Source: Sphingobium sp. BYY-5 | GTDB lineage: Bacteria; Pseudomonadota; Alphaproteobacteria; Sphingomonadales; Sphingomonadaceae | Direction of reading: 5' to 3' | DNA: 64,000 nt | Assembly: GCF_022758885.1 (NCBI RefSeq) | Contig: NZ_JALEBH010000001.1 | Coordinates: forward strand, 558,001 to 622,000 | In this document: positions 11,025 to 20,147 of the stretch, piece by piece | How positions within the stretch are numbered: the first letter of the stretch is position 1 | Layout: the number at the start of each line of letters is the position of its first letter | The notes under the pieces: generated by a model | Seen by the model: only the letters and a program-made list of their open reading frames with translations | Told to the model about the DNA's origin: nothing | Databases searched by the model: none | Made by a program: the position numbers and the translations under genes

Positions 11025-12566
11025 ATGGTCTTTCGGGCGCGGCCCATTCGCCGCGCCCTTTCGCTATGTATAACCTGCCTGTTGATTGGCGGCGCGTTGC
11101 CACAGGTCGCACAGGCCCAGCCCGATGCGGTGCAAGCCGCCAAGTCGAGCGTCGCGGCGGAAATCCGGGCGCAAGTGGGTGGGAAGTACAAGGATTTCTA
11201 TGGCCCGCGCGGCTATTGGCCGCTCTGGGTGGAACAGGACCGGATCGGACCGCAGGCCGACGCGCTGCTGGCGATGATCGAGGATAGCGAGGCCGACGGC
11301 CTTGATCCGCACCGCTATGATTCGCGCAATCTCAAGCGCCTGATCGAGGAGGCGGACGCCAGTGCGACGCCCAAGGCGCTGGCGCGCGTCGATCTGGCCT
11401 TGTCGCGCAGCTTCGCCAGCCTGGTTGCCGACATGCGCCGGCCGGTCAGGGGCGTGACCATCCGCTATCTCGACAAGGAAGTGGAGCCGCGCGATGCCGA
11501 CCCGTCCGATATCCTGCGATCGGCGGCGCTGACGCCATCGCTGACCGATTATATCCAGACGGCCGGCTGGATGAGTCCGCTCTATATGCGGTTGCGCAAT
11601 GCACGGGCCAATTATCTCAAGAAATGGGGCGACCTGCCCGACATATTGGTGCCCGAAGACGTAAAGATGCGGCCCGGCGGCAAGGGAGCGGATATCGCTG
11701 CCCTGCGCCAACGGCTTGGGCTGGCGGATGGCGACACCTATGACAAGGCGCTGGTCGCAAAGGTGCGCGCCTTTCAGACCGACCATGGGTTGAAGCCGGA
11801 TGGCGTCGCGGGCGCGATGACCGTTGCCGCGCTCAATCAGGGACCGGCGCGCTATGAACGGCTGCTTTCGCTCAATCTGGAGCGCGCGCGCCTGTTGCCC
11901 GGCCCCTGGACGCGCAATGTGGTGGTCGACGCCGCCTCGGCCCGGCTCTGGTATTATAGCAAGGGCGCGCTGGACGGCACGATGAAGGTCGTCGCGGGCG
12001 CGAAGGAGAGCCAGACGCCGCTGATGGCGGGGATGATCCGCTATGCGACGCTCAACCCCTATTGGAACATCCCGCCCGACTTGGTGGAGCGCAAGGTCGC
12101 GCCCAAGATATTGAACGGCGGCTCATTGAAAGCCATGCATTATGAGGCGCTGACCGACTGGAGCGCCAATCCCGCGCCCCTGGCGCAAAGCGCGATCGAT
12201 TGGGATGCCGTGGCGGCGGGCCGGCAGGAGGTGCGCGTGCGCCAGCTTCCGGGCGGCGACAACGCGATGGGGCGGATCAAATATATGTTCCCCAACGATC
12301 TTGGCATCTACCTGCACGACACGCCGCAGCGCGAGCTGTTCGCCAAGGAAGACCGGCATTTCAGCAATGGCTGCGTCCGGCTGGAGGATGCGCTGCGGCT
12401 GGGCCGCTGGTTCTTCGGCAAGCTACCCGACGCCGATGGCGATGCGCCGGAGCAGCATGTGCCGCTGCCCCAGGCGGTGCCGGTCTACCTCACCTATCTG
12501 ACCGCCGTGCCGACCGCGCAGGGGGTGCAGTTCCTGCCCGATGTCTATGGACGGGACGGGGAGTAG
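11025..12566 (+). CDS. YcbB-type L,D-transpeptidase
   Basis: Periplasmic enzyme that makes 3-3 peptidoglycan cross-links. The 513 residues have a signal peptide ending in QVAQAQ, a scaffold domain, a peptidoglycan-binding helical module (about residues 215-270, LRQRLGLADGDTYDKALVAKVRAFQ) and a C-terminal YkuD catalytic domain with HFSNGCVRLEDAL carrying the catalytic His and Cys. Length fits the YcbB/LdtD family. It follows a small lipoprotein gene at 5 bp. The gene symbol is withheld because several paralogues share this layout. Confidence 0.9.
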   Translation: MVFRARPIRRALSLCITCLLIGGALPQVAQAQPDAVQAAKSSVAAEIRAQVGGKYKDFYGPRGYWPLWVEQDRIGPQADALLAMIEDSEADGLDPHRYDSRNLKRLIEEADASATPKALARVDLALSRSFASLVADMRRPVRGVTIRYLDKEVEPRDADPSDILRSAALTPSLTDYIQTAGWMSPLYMRLRNARANYLKKWGDLPDILVPEDVKMRPGGKGADIAALRQRLGLADGDTYDKALVAKVRAFQTDHGLKPDGVAGAMTVAALNQGPARYERLLSLNLERARLLPGPWTRNVVVDAASARLWYYSKGALDGTMKVVAGAKESQTPLMAGMIRYATLNPYWNIPPDLVERKVAPKILNGGSLKAMHYEALTDWSANPAPLAQSAIDWDAVAAGRQEVRVRQLPGGDNAMGRIKYMFPNDLGIYLHDTPQRELFAKEDRHFSNGCVRLEDALRLGRWFFGKLPDADGDAPEQHVPLPQAVPVYLTYLTAVPTAQGVQFLPDVYGRDGE

Positions 12567-12578
12567 TCAGGGGGACGT

Positions 12579-12672
12579 CAGTGGATGCCTGCCAGCATCC
12601 ACGCCTCCTTGTTCAGTGGATGCCTGCCAGCATCCACGCCTCCTTGTTCAGTGGATGCCTGCCAGCATCCAC
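12579..12672. repeat. 35-bp tandem repeat, 2.7 copies
   Basis: Two full 35-bp units (12579-12613 and 12614-12648) and a 24-bp partial unit. Each unit contains the perfect 8-bp-stem hairpin GTGGATGC..GCATCCAC. The partial copy is the last codons of the glutaredoxin-MauE gene, so the 3' end of that gene has been duplicated into the gap with the convergent transpeptidase gene. On the minus strand each unit joint forms AAGGAGG-CGTGG-ATG followed by a six-codon frame and TGA. Confidence 0.9.
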
Positions 12673-13400
12673 AGGGCCATGGCGACCATCATCACATTCT
12701 CGGTCAGCGACACGAAGCCCAGCGGTACATTGCTGTTGCCGCCGACGCAGGCGCATTTGAGTTCGCGCTTTTCGACATAGACCGCCTTGAACACCGACAC
12801 CGCGCCGATCCCGCCGATGAACAGCGCGACCGGGATGGACAGCCAGTCCAGCGCCCGCGTCAGCATCAGCACGCCCGCGCCCAGTTCCAGAAAGGGATAG
12901 GCCAGCCCATAGGGCGGCAGGCGGCGGGCGAGCAGGTCATAGTTGAGGAACATGGTCGCGAAGCGATCCACATCCTGCAGCTTCAGCATGGCGAGCAGCA
13001 TCATCGCAATGGCGACAAACCGCTCCAGCGTCATGAAGGAAATGAGCGGGAGGAAGGTCAGCCAGTTGACCGCCAGCGCCAGCAGCGCCGCCACTGCAAA
13101 GACGGCGAGCACCGGCACATAGCTGGTCGCCTTGGGGTCACGCACCTTGAGGCCTAGGTAGCGGCGCAGATCGTCATGGCCGCCGATCCGCTGCCCGTCG
13201 ATGAAGATTTGCGGCGTGGTCTTCACGTCACGCTGCGCCTTGAAGGCGTCGGTTTCCTCCCGGCTTCTGAGCCAGTGGTCGTCCACGGCATAGCCATGGC
13301 GGCGGAGCAGCCAGCGGGCTTTCACCCCATAGGGACAGGTATGGCCGGGCATCACCATGCGGTAGAGGCTGGCGCTTTTTGAGGCGGGGTTGGTCATCAT
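12648..13400 (-). CDS. Glutaredoxin-MauE/DoxX fusion membrane protein
   Basis: A 250-residue fusion. Residues about 10-85 form a glutaredoxin-like domain with a CPYG site (a single active cysteine instead of CPYC), TTPQIFIDGQRIGG for the cis-Pro/glutathione site, and DDLRRYLG. Residues about 95-250 hold four membrane helices of the MauE type. They end with a short CVGG cysteine pair (KCACVGGN) and LGFVSLTENVMM. MauE proteins help disulfide formation or electron delivery in the periplasm. Expression is likely under the divergent MerR regulator. The 3' end lies in a tandem repeat. Confidence 0.85.
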   Translation of the reverse strand: MMTNPASKSASLYRMVMPGHTCPYGVKARWLLRRHGYAVDDHWLRSREETDAFKAQRDVKTTPQIFIDGQRIGGHDDLRRYLGLKVRDPKATSYVPVLAVFAVAALLALAVNWLTFLPLISFMTLERFVAIAMMLLAMLKLQDVDRFATMFLNYDLLARRLPPYGLAYPFLELGAGVLMLTRALDWLSIPVALFIGGIGAVSVFKAVYVEKRELKCACVGGNSNVPLGFVSLTENVMMVAMALWMLAGIH

Positions 13401-13431
13401 GACATCCTTGGCAATCTAACGGATGCCGCCC

Positions 13432-13462
13432 ATATAAGGGCCGTACCATGGTACGGAGTCAA
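13432..13462 (-). promoter_or_regulatory. MerR-type promoter/operator for the glutaredoxin-MauE gene
   Basis: The -35 box TTGACT (13462-13457) and -10 box TTATAT (13437-13432) are separated by 19 bp, the over-long spacing that MerR activators twist into use. The spacer contains the perfect palindrome CCGTACCATGGTACGG (13441-13456), close to the mer operator pattern. It lies between the divergent merR-like gene and its probable target. Confidence 0.85.
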
Positions 13463-13471
13463 GGGATGGAT

Positions 13472-13849
13472 ATGACGATTTCCGCGCTGGCCCGCGCGGG
13501 CGGGGTTGGGGTGGAGACGGTGCGCTATTATCAGCGGCGCGGATTGCTCGACATGCCGGAGCGGGGAGAGGGGATGCGTCGCTATGGCGCGGCGGATGCG
13601 CGGCGGCTGTCCTTCATCCGGTCGGCGCAGGGGGCAGGCTTCACCCTGGAGCAGATCGGCGAACTGCTCCAGCTCGACGCCGGGCAGGATCGGGTGCGGG
13701 CGCGCATATTGGCGGCGGAACGGATTGCGGCGCTGGACGTGAAGATCGCGGAGTTGCAGACGGCCAGGCACGCGCTGGAGCGGCTGGCGCGACAATGTCA
13801 TGCGTCGGAAGAAGGACCGTGCCCGATCATCGCGGCATTTGAAGGATGA
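13472..13849 (+). CDS. MerR family regulator
   Basis: A 125-residue activator/repressor with the N-terminal winged helix (GVGVETVRYYQRRGLL, RRYGAADARRLSFIRSAQ), the long dimerisation helix and a C-terminal metal-type loop with QCHASEEGPCPII. It resembles mercury-type MerR, and the positions equivalent to its second and third cysteines are present. The first (in LLQLDAGQDRVR) is not cysteine, so Hg(II) sensing as in MerR is doubtful. The start at 13472 is chosen for AAGGGA and family N-terminus; an upstream ATG at 13448 lies inside the operator. Confidence 0.88.
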   Translation: MTISALARAGGVGVETVRYYQRRGLLDMPERGEGMRRYGAADARRLSFIRSAQGAGFTLEQIGELLQLDAGQDRVRARILAAERIAALDVKIAELQTARHALERLARQCHASEEGPCPIIAAFEG

Positions 13850-13926
13850 GGCAGTAGCGGGCGTCCGATAAAATCCTTTCCTGGAAAGGGAGAGGAATCT
13901 CCTATGGAATAAATCTCTCTTTCTTC

Positions 13927-13953
13927 GTCATGCTGAAACAAGTTCAGCATGAC
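13927..13953. repeat. Short perfect hairpin
   Basis: GTCATGCTGAA and TTCAGCATGAC pair over 11 bp around a 5-base loop. It sits in the 275-bp gap between the merR-like gene and the end of glnA, together with purine-rich remnants resembling the GGGGAGGAT repeats elsewhere in the window. No gene is seen in this gap. Confidence 0.7.
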
Positions 13954-14045
13954 GTTGCGTGTAAAGGGATGGCCCATATCCGATTGCCTTGCCCTGAAGG
14001 GGAGGATGGAGATTTGTCGCTGATCTTCCTTGATCGCCAAAGGAA

Positions 14046-14073
14046 AGGCCCGGCCGTTTGCACGACCGGGCCT
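14046..14073 (-). terminator. Terminator after glnA
   Basis: On the minus strand AGGCCCGGTCGT pairs with ACGGCCGGGCCT around a short loop and is followed by TTTCC. It lies about 50 bases past the glnA stop codon. The U-run is short. Confidence 0.7.
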
Positions 14074-14124
14074 CCTTCGACGGAGCCTGAGAAAGGGTTC
14101 AGGCCCTAAAATCAGGCCCAATAA

Positions 14125-15537
14125 TCAGGCGCTGTAGTACATGTCGAATTCGACCGGCGAAGGCGCCATTTCCCAGCGATAGACTTCGGGCCACTTCAGC
14201 TCGATATAGGCTTCGATCTGGTCCTTGGTGAAGACGTCGCCCTTCAGCAGGAAGTCATAGTCGGCTTCCAGGCTGTTCAGAGCTTCGCGCAGCGAACCGC
14301 AGACGGTCGGCACCAGACTCAGTTCTTCGGGCGGCAGGTCGTAGAGATTCTTGTCCATCGCGGCGCCCGGATGGATCTTGTTCTCAATGCCGTCGAGGCC
14401 AGCCATCAGCAGCGCCGAATAGCAGAGATAGGGGTTGGCCATCGCGTCGGGGAAGCGGAATTCCACGCGCTTCGCCTTGGCGCCCGCGCCGTAGGGAATA
14501 CGGCAGGAGGCCGAACGGTTGCGCGCCGAATAGGCCAGCAGAACAGGCGCTTCGAAGCCCGGCACCAGGCGCTTGTAGCTGTTGGTGGTCGGGTTGGTGA
14601 AGGCGTTCAGGGCCTTGGCGTGCTTGATGACGCCGCCGATGAAGTAGAGGCAGGTGTCGCTGAGGCCCGCATAGCCGTCACCGGCGAACAGCGGCTTGCC
14701 GCCTTCCCAGATCGACATGTGGGTGTGCATACCCGAACCATTGTCCTGCGCGATCGGCTTGGGCATGAAGGTCGCGGTCTTGCCATAGGCCTGGGCGACC
14801 ATCTGCACGACATATTTGTAGATCTGCATACGGTCGGCGGTCTGGACCAGCGTGCCGAAGGTCAGGCCCAGTTCGTGCTGGGCAGCGGCGACTTCATGGT
14901 GATGCTTGTCGCAGGGCAGGCCCATTTCGAGCATGGTCGACACCATTTCGGCGCGGATGTCGGTGGCGGGATCGACCGGCGCGACGGGGAAATAACCGCC
15001 CTTGGCGCGCGGACGGTGGCCCAGGTTGCCGCCTTCATATTCCTTGCCGGTGTTGGTCGGCAGTTCGATGTCGTCGATCTTGAAATAGCTGGTCGAATAA
15101 TCGTTTTCGAACCGCACGTCGTCGAACATGAAGAATTCGGCTTCCGGGCCGACATAGACGGTGTCGCCGAAACCGGCCGACTTGACGAAGGCCTCGGCGC
15201 GCTTCGCGGTCGAACGGGGATCGCGGCTGTAGAGTTCGCCGGTGTCGGGCTCGACGATGTCGCAGAACAGGATCAGCATCGGGGTGGCGCTGAACGGGTC
15301 GACATAGACGGCGTCCAGGTCGGGCTTAAGGATCATGTCCGATTCGTTGATCGCCTTCCAGCCTTCGATCGACGAACCGTCGAACATCAGGCCCTGGGTC
15401 AGCTCATCCTCGCCAAGCACGCTCGACACCATGGTCAGGTGCTGCCACTTGCCCTTGGGATCGGTGAAGCGGACATCGACCCATTCGATCTCCTTTTCCT
15501 CGATCATCTTGAGGATGTCTTTTGGCGTGTTGGCCAT
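14125..15537 (-). CDS. glnA: Glutamine synthetase, type I
   Basis: ATP-dependent synthesis of glutamine from glutamate and ammonium, a cytoplasmic dodecamer. The 470 residues show the beta-grasp N-terminus, the [10 protein letters not shown] loop, metal ligands in [12 protein letters not shown], the [10 protein letters not shown] nucleotide region, and a [10 protein letters not shown] site around the tyrosine that is adenylylated in the GSI-beta class. It lies 90 bp after glnB on the same strand, the usual alphaproteobacterial glnB-glnA order. Regulation by PII and adenylyltransferase is expected. Confidence 0.97.
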   Translation of the reverse strand: MANTPKDILKMIEEKEIEWVDVRFTDPKGKWQHLTMVSSVLGEDELTQGLMFDGSSIEGWKAINESDMILKPDLDAVYVDPFSATPMLILFCDIVEPDTGELYSRDPRSTAKRAEAFVKSAGFGDTVYVGPEAEFFMFDDVRFENDYSTSYFKIDDIELPTNTGKEYEGGNLGHRPRAKGGYFPVAPVDPATDIRAEMVSTMLEMGLPCDKHHHEVAAAQHELGLTFGTLVQTADRMQIYKYVVQMVAQAYGKTATFMPKPIAQDNGSGMHTHMSIWEGGKPLFAGDGYAGLSDTCLYFIGGVIKHAKALNAFTNPTTNSYKRLVPGFEAPVLLAYSARNRSASCRIPYGAGAKAKRVEFRFPDAMANPYLCYSALLMAGLDGIENKIHPGAAMDKNLYDLPPEELSLVPTVCGSLREALNSLEADYDFLLKGDVFTKDQIEAYIELKWPEVYRWEMAPSPVEFDMYYSA

Positions 15538-15627
15538 GTGCAGTTGCCCTTCTTTCAGAAATACCCCCCCGAAGGGGTAGATGGATGGCTTTCCCCGCCA
15601 GTCCCGCGGACCAGCGGGAAGGCAGGA

Positions 15628-15969
<342 letters not shown>

Positions 15970-16205
15970 TTATAGTCCCAACCCATGACGCACGCCGACA
16001 TGCGGGCTGTGACCCACATGCTAAATCCTCAAGCGACGATCCCATGCCCCCCAAGGCACGCACCGTCTCCCTTGGCAATCAATTACCGTGCCAAATGGCG
16101 AATCGCTAGAACTGCTTTCGGCGATGCAGCAATCTTTGTCCATATTGCCCGGATTCCGGGCAATTTAGTGACTCATTGCCTGTTTTTTGGGCATGGTTTC
16201 GATGA

Positions 16206-17036
16206 TCAGCGCTTATAAGGCGGGCAGTCGAGACCGGTCGGACTTTTGGTGAAGATTTCGCAGCCCGTTTCGGTGATGCCGATGCTGTGTTCAAACTGGG
16301 CGGACAGGGTCCGGTCGCGCGTCACGGCGGTCCAGCCGTCGTCCATCATCTTCACGCCAGGCTTGCCGATGTTGATCATCGGCTCGATCGTGAAGAACAT
16401 GCCGGGCTTGAGTTCGGGACCGGTGCCGGGGCGGCCGACATGGACGACCTCCGGGCTGTCGTGGAAGACCTGGCCCAGGCCATGGCCGCAGAAATCGCGG
16501 ACCACGCCATAGCGGTGCTTTTCGGCATGGCGCTGGATGACATGGCCGATGTCGCCCAGATGGTTGCCGGGCTTCGCCTGCTCGATCCCCAGCATCAGGC
16601 ACTCATAGGTGATTTCCACCAGCCGGCGCGCCTTGATGGCGGCTTCGCCGACGATATACATGCGGCTGGTATCGCCGTGCCAGCCATCGACCTGCGGCGT
16701 CACGTCGATGTTGAGGATGTCGCCGTCCTTGAGCCGGTAGTCGCCCGGAATGCCATGGCAGATGACATTGTTGAGCGAGATGCAGCAGCTATGCGTATAG
16801 CCGCGATAGCCCAGAGTCGCTGGCACGCCGCCGCCGTCCAGCGTCATGCGGCGGACGATATCGTCCAGCTCGCCAGTCGTGACGCCGGGTACCACATGGG
16901 GCACCAGCGCGTCGAGGATTTCGGCGGCGAGGCGTCCGGCCTTGCGCATCCCGGCAAAGCCGGATTCGTCGTACAGCTTGATCGCGGTCGAGCGGGAGAT
17001 CGGCGCGTCCGCCGTCATCGTCATATATTCGGTCAT
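16206..17036 (-). CDS. map: Methionine aminopeptidase, type I
   Basis: Removes N-terminal methionine from new proteins. The start at 17036 (MTEYMTMTADAPIS) gives 276 residues, as usual for this group. The five metal ligands are visible in NIDVTPQVDGWHGDTSR (two Asp), GHGLGQVFH (His), FTIEPMINIG (Glu) and QFEHSI (Glu). The ORF extends upstream to 17147, but that part has no family character. No close ribosome binding site is seen for 17036. Confidence 0.94.
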   Translation of the reverse strand: MTEYMTMTADAPISRSTAIKLYDESGFAGMRKAGRLAAEILDALVPHVVPGVTTGELDDIVRRMTLDGGGVPATLGYRGYTHSCCISLNNVICHGIPGDYRLKDGDILNIDVTPQVDGWHGDTSRMYIVGEAAIKARRLVEITYECLMLGIEQAKPGNHLGDIGHVIQRHAEKHRYGVVRDFCGHGLGQVFHDSPEVVHVGRPGTGPELKPGMFFTIEPMINIGKPGVKMMDDGWTAVTRDRTLSAQFEHSIGITETGCEIFTKSPTGLDCPPYKR

Positions 17037-17145
17037 GGAATTGATATAGTCCCTGCGACCCGGCATGGCGAGTATCTTGGGTGAGTATTTTGGCCGGGTA
17101 TCTTGGACCAGTGCCTTGATAGCCACACGGAAAAGAGGAACGGAC

Positions 17146-17628
17146 ATGGCGATGGAAGGCGGGTGCGCTTGTGGTGCGGTGCGCTATCGGATCGATGTCG
17201 ATCCCATCTTCGTCAATAACTGTCATTGCGGCCTGTGCCAGCGGCAGAGCGGCGCGGCCTCGGCGGTCAACGCCTTCGTCGAGGTCGAGCATCTGCATCT
17301 CCTGTCCGGCACGCTGAGCGAGCATGAGGTTCCGACGGGCAGTGGAAAGGCACAGGCGATCGTGCGTTGCGCGGCCTGTGGCACGGCGGTCTGGAGCCAT
17401 TATCCCCGCCTGGGCCGGTTGGGCGCCGCGATCCGTGTGGGCACGCTCGACGACCGGGCGGCGATTCGTCCCGACGCGGCGATTTTTGTCGCCGACCGGA
17501 TGGGCTGGACCGGGCTGCCGGATGGTGTTCCCGTGTTCGAAACGAGCTACAAGCCGGCGGACATCCTGCCGCCCGACCGGCTGGGCAGGCTCATGGCGCT
17601 GGTCGCCCGTGCGGAGCAACAGGGTTGA
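17146..17628 (+). CDS. GFA (CENP-V/Gfa-like) zinc protein
   Basis: A 160-residue protein of the glutathione-dependent formaldehyde-activating fold. The zinc ligands appear as GGCACGAVRY, NCHCGLCQR and RCAACGTAVW. Family members bind zinc; only some act on S-hydroxymethyl-glutathione, so the substrate is open. The start at 17146 follows AGAGGAA. Its TGA overlaps the TTG start of the next gene. Confidence 0.85.
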   Translation: MAMEGGCACGAVRYRIDVDPIFVNNCHCGLCQRQSGAASAVNAFVEVEHLHLLSGTLSEHEVPTGSGKAQAIVRCAACGTAVWSHYPRLGRLGAAIRVGTLDDRAAIRPDAAIFVADRMGWTGLPDGVPVFETSYKPADILPPDRLGRLMALVARAEQQG

Positions 17629-18380
17629 GCGAACGCATCTGGACCGCAGCGCTGATCGTGATCGGCGACGAGATTCTCTCCGGCCGCACCCAGGACAAGA
17701 ATGTCGCGCAGGTCGCGACCTGGCTGAATGTCCAGGGCATCCGCCTGCGCGAAGTGCGGGTGGTGGCGGACGATAGCGATGCGATCGTCGAGGCGGTCAA
17801 CGCGCTGCGCGCGCGCAACGACTATCTCTTCACCACCGGCGGCATCGGGCCGACCCACGACGACATCACGGTCGACGCGATCGCCGCAGCGCTGGGCGTC
17901 GATGTGGAAATCCATGAAGGCGCGCGGGCGATGCTGACCGGCTATTATGAAACGCGCGGCGGGTTGACCGAGGCGCGGCTGCGCATGGCGCGGGTACCGG
18001 CGGGCGCCAGCCTGATTGAAAACCGCATGTCCGGCGCGCCCGGCATCCGCCATGGCAATATCTTCATCATGGCGGGCGTGCCCTATATCACAGCGGGCAT
18101 GATGGAGAGCCTGACCGGCACGCTGGAGGGCGGGTTGCCGCTACTGTCGGCCACGATCGGCTGCTGGGTCGCGGAAAGCGAGATCGCCGACCTGCTGGGC
18201 GATACCGAGCGCGCCCATGAAGGATGCCAGATCGGCAGCTACCCCTTCTTCCGCGAAGGGCGCACCGGCGCGAATTTCGTGGTGCGATCGACCAGTCAGG
18301 CCGCGCTCGACGCCTGTGTCGCGGCATTATCCGCCGGGCTGGAGGCTGGCGGTTGGCAGGTGACGCCCGGCGGCATCTGA
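17625..18380 (+). CDS. CinA-like molybdopterin-binding-domain protein
   Basis: A 251-residue protein consisting of the MoaB/Mog-like domain found at the N-terminus of CinA: TAALIVIGDEILSGRTQDKN, FTTGGIGPTHDDITVDAIA and GAPGIRHGNIFIMAGVP. The CinA C-terminal amidohydrolase is absent, which is common for this stand-alone form. The probable start is TTG at 17625, whose last two bases begin the GFA stop codon, implying translational coupling. Function of stand-alone members is uncertain. Confidence 0.82.
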   Translation: MSERIWTAALIVIGDEILSGRTQDKNVAQVATWLNVQGIRLREVRVVADDSDAIVEAVNALRARNDYLFTTGGIGPTHDDITVDAIAAALGVDVEIHEGARAMLTGYYETRGGLTEARLRMARVPAGASLIENRMSGAPGIRHGNIFIMAGVPYITAGMMESLTGTLEGGLPLLSATIGCWVAESEIADLLGDTERAHEGCQIGSYPFFREGRTGANFVVRSTSQAALDACVAALSAGLEAGGWQVTPGGI

Positions 18381-18391
18381 CCCGCGCCTGG

Positions 18392-19123
18392 TCAGCGTTC
18401 GCGTGGCCGGTTGAGGTGGGAGAGCACTCCGCGCAATGTCCGAACCTCCAGGTGATTCCAGCCCGGCTTGGTCAGCAGGTTGCGCAGCGTCAGCTTGGTC
18501 GCGGGTGCGCGGTCGGGCGGGAAGAAATAGCCGACTTTCTCCAGCAGCGTGTTGAGCTGCCCGATCATGCCTTCCAGTTCCACCTGCGGCGCGGGTTCGA
18601 GCAGGTCGGTGACGGTCGGCTGTTCCAGATGCGCCTGCTTCGACCATTCATAGGCGCACAGGATCACCGCCTGCGCCAGGTTGAGCGACCCGAATTCCGG
18701 ATTGATCGGCACCGTCACTATCTTGCGGGCGAGCGCGACATCGTCCGTTTCCAGGCCTGACCGTTCGGGGCCGAAGACGAAGGCGCTGCGTCCCTGCGCG
18801 GTGTGGATTTCGCGGGCGGCCTCTTCCGGCGTGACGACTGGCTTGGTGACGCCGCGCTTGCGCACGGTGGTGGCGTAGACATGGGCGCAGTCGGCCACGG
18901 CGTCGGCCAGCGTCTCATAGACTTGCGCGCCGTCCAGCACCACGTCCGCGCCGGCCGCCGCCGGGCCGGCATCGGGATTGGGCCAGCCGTCGCGGGGCGA
19001 TACCAGCCGCATCTCGGTCAACCCGAAATTCAGCATAGCCCGCGCAGCCTTGCCGATATTCTCGCCCAGTTGCGGGCGGACAAGGACGATGACGGGGGAG
19101 AGGGGGGATTTGATGTCTGTCAC
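18392..19123 (-). CDS. trmJ: tRNA (cytidine/uridine-2'-O-)-methyltransferase TrmJ
   Basis: SPOUT-fold methyltransferase modifying position 32 of tRNAs. Characteristic segments are VIVLVRPQLGENIGKAARAM, the SAM knot FVFGPERSGLETDD and INPEFGSLNLAQAV. I place the start at GTG 19123, but its ribosome binding site is poor. The frame is open upstream without a stop into a GIY-YIG domain, so the native product may be a 364-residue fusion running to 19486. The last 75 residues are a helical extension typical of the family. Confidence 0.88.
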   Translation of the reverse strand: MTDIKSPLSPVIVLVRPQLGENIGKAARAMLNFGLTEMRLVSPRDGWPNPDAGPAAAGADVVLDGAQVYETLADAVADCAHVYATTVRKRGVTKPVVTPEEAAREIHTAQGRSAFVFGPERSGLETDDVALARKIVTVPINPEFGSLNLAQAVILCAYEWSKQAHLEQPTVTDLLEPAPQVELEGMIGQLNTLLEKVGYFFPPDRAPATKLTLRNLLTKPGWNHLEVRTLRGVLSHLNRPRER

Positions 19124-19486
19124 AATTTTACCGTTCGTCCTGAGTAGGGGCTGAGCCTCTACATTTTCCGTTCGGTTCGAGCCAGGGTCGAGCGAAGTCG
19201 AGACCCGTGGTCGAGAACGGGCTGCGTCAGCGACTGCGTTCCAGTCACCTCGGATCAGGGCCTCTTTCTTCTTGCGCGACCAATCCTTTACCTGGCGTTC
19301 GCGTTCCAGCACGTCGATTCGATCCGTGAACGTCTCGCTGAAAACCAGTTCAACCGGACGGCGGTCATGGGTGTATCCCGGCAATTCACCCATCTGATGC
19401 TGGGCAATGCGTCGCTCCAGATCGTCGGTATGGCCGGTATAATAGCTGCCGTCCGAGCAGCGCAGGATGTAGATCCAGAAACTCAT
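19124..19486 (-). CDS. GIY-YIG nuclease domain, in frame with trmJ
   Basis: About 90 residues of a small GIY-YIG endonuclease: WIYILRCSDGSYYTGHT, the arginine in LERRIAQH, a conserved VFSETF segment and VLERERQVKDWSRKKKEALI. There is no stop codon before trmJ; residues about 91-121 are translated from a repeat and link the two. Repeat sequence also flanks the 5' side near 19500. It is either a fusion protein, or a nuclease gene whose stop was lost when a repeat inserted. The end coordinate marks the domain boundary, not a stop codon. Confidence 0.75.
19132..19215. repeat. Repeat family C copy, inside the GIY-YIG/trmJ frame
   Basis: The stretch with CCGTTCGTCCTGAG, GGGGCTGAGCC and GGGTCGAGCGAAGTCGAGAC has the TTCGTCCTGAGC / TCGAAG character of intergenic repeats common in this group. 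Related pieces occur at about 19500-19530 and 20028-20143 in this window. Here it is translated without a stop. Confidence 0.6.
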
Positions 19487-19543
19487 ATTGCGCGTGGTTC
19501 TCGACAGGCTCGAACTGAACGGAGGTCGGGATGTGGGCCTAAC

Positions 19544-20005
19544 TCACTCCCGCCCCACGGCCTTCACCGTGCCGGCAAACTCCTCGAAATCCTTGGCGTC
19601 GGTGAAGTCCTTATAGACGCTGGCGAAGCGGATATAGGCGACGCTGTCGAGGCGTTTCAAACCTTCCATCACCATTTCGCCGATCGCGCGGGCAGGGACT
19701 TCGCTGTCGCCGCTGGTTTCCAACTGGCGCTGGATGCCCGAAATCAGCTTTTCGATCCGGCTGGGGTCGATCGGCCGTTTGCGGCAGGCGATGCCGATCG
19801 ACCGGGCCAGCTTGTCACGGTCGAAGGCTTCCTTGCGCCCCTCGCTCTTCACCACCCAGATATCGCGGAGCTGGATGCGTTCGAAGGTGGTAAAGCGCGC
19901 GCCGCAGGCCTCGCACTGGCGGCGACGGCGGATGGCGGCGCCATCCTCCGTCGGTCGGCTGTCCTTCACCTGGCTGTCTTCATGGGCACAGAAGGGGCAA
20001 CGCAT
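19544..20005 (-). CDS. nrdR: Transcriptional repressor NrdR
   Basis: Represses ribonucleotide reductase genes in response to dATP/ATP. The 153 residues have the N-terminal zinc ribbon [17 protein letters not shown] with a second CEAC pair, followed by an ATP-cone ([32 protein letters not shown]). It lies downstream of glyA and upstream of the GIY-YIG/trmJ gene on the same strand, a common sphingomonad order, with a repeat between it and glyA. Confidence 0.95.
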   Translation of the reverse strand: MRCPFCAHEDSQVKDSRPTEDGAAIRRRRQCEACGARFTTFERIQLRDIWVVKSEGRKEAFDRDKLARSIGIACRKRPIDPSRIEKLISGIQRQLETSGDSEVPARAIGEMVMEGLKRLDSVAYIRFASVYKDFTDAKDFEEFAGTVKAVGRE

Positions 20006-20027
20006 GTAACTTCAATACTCCGTTCGG

Positions 20028-20143
20028 GCTGAGCTTGTCGAAGCCTCGAAGCGAGGCACGTGACTCGCTTCGACCTGAGCGGAGCGAAGGCACTTCACTC
20101 CGTTCAGTGTAGCCCTTCGACTTTGCTCAGGGCGAGCGGAATC
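20028..20143. repeat. Repeat family C, nrdR-glyA intergenic
   Basis: The gap carries complementary pieces such as CCGTTCGGGCTGAGCTTGTCG, CGAAGCGAG..CTCGCTTCG and CTCCGTTCAGTG. These form nested hairpins. It separates glyA from nrdR and resembles the repeat at 19132-19215. Confidence 0.6.
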
Positions 20144-20147
20144 ATGC

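Noticed and set aside
12579..12672. Possible CRISPR array from the tandem repeats
   Set aside because: The units abut without spacers, and no cas genes are in the window.
16068..16095. Sigma54-type promoter upstream of glnB
   Set aside because: On the minus strand TGGCACG is present, but the expected TTGC at the -12 position reads TTGA. The inverted TTGGCA..TGCCAA pair is noted, but the evidence is too weak.
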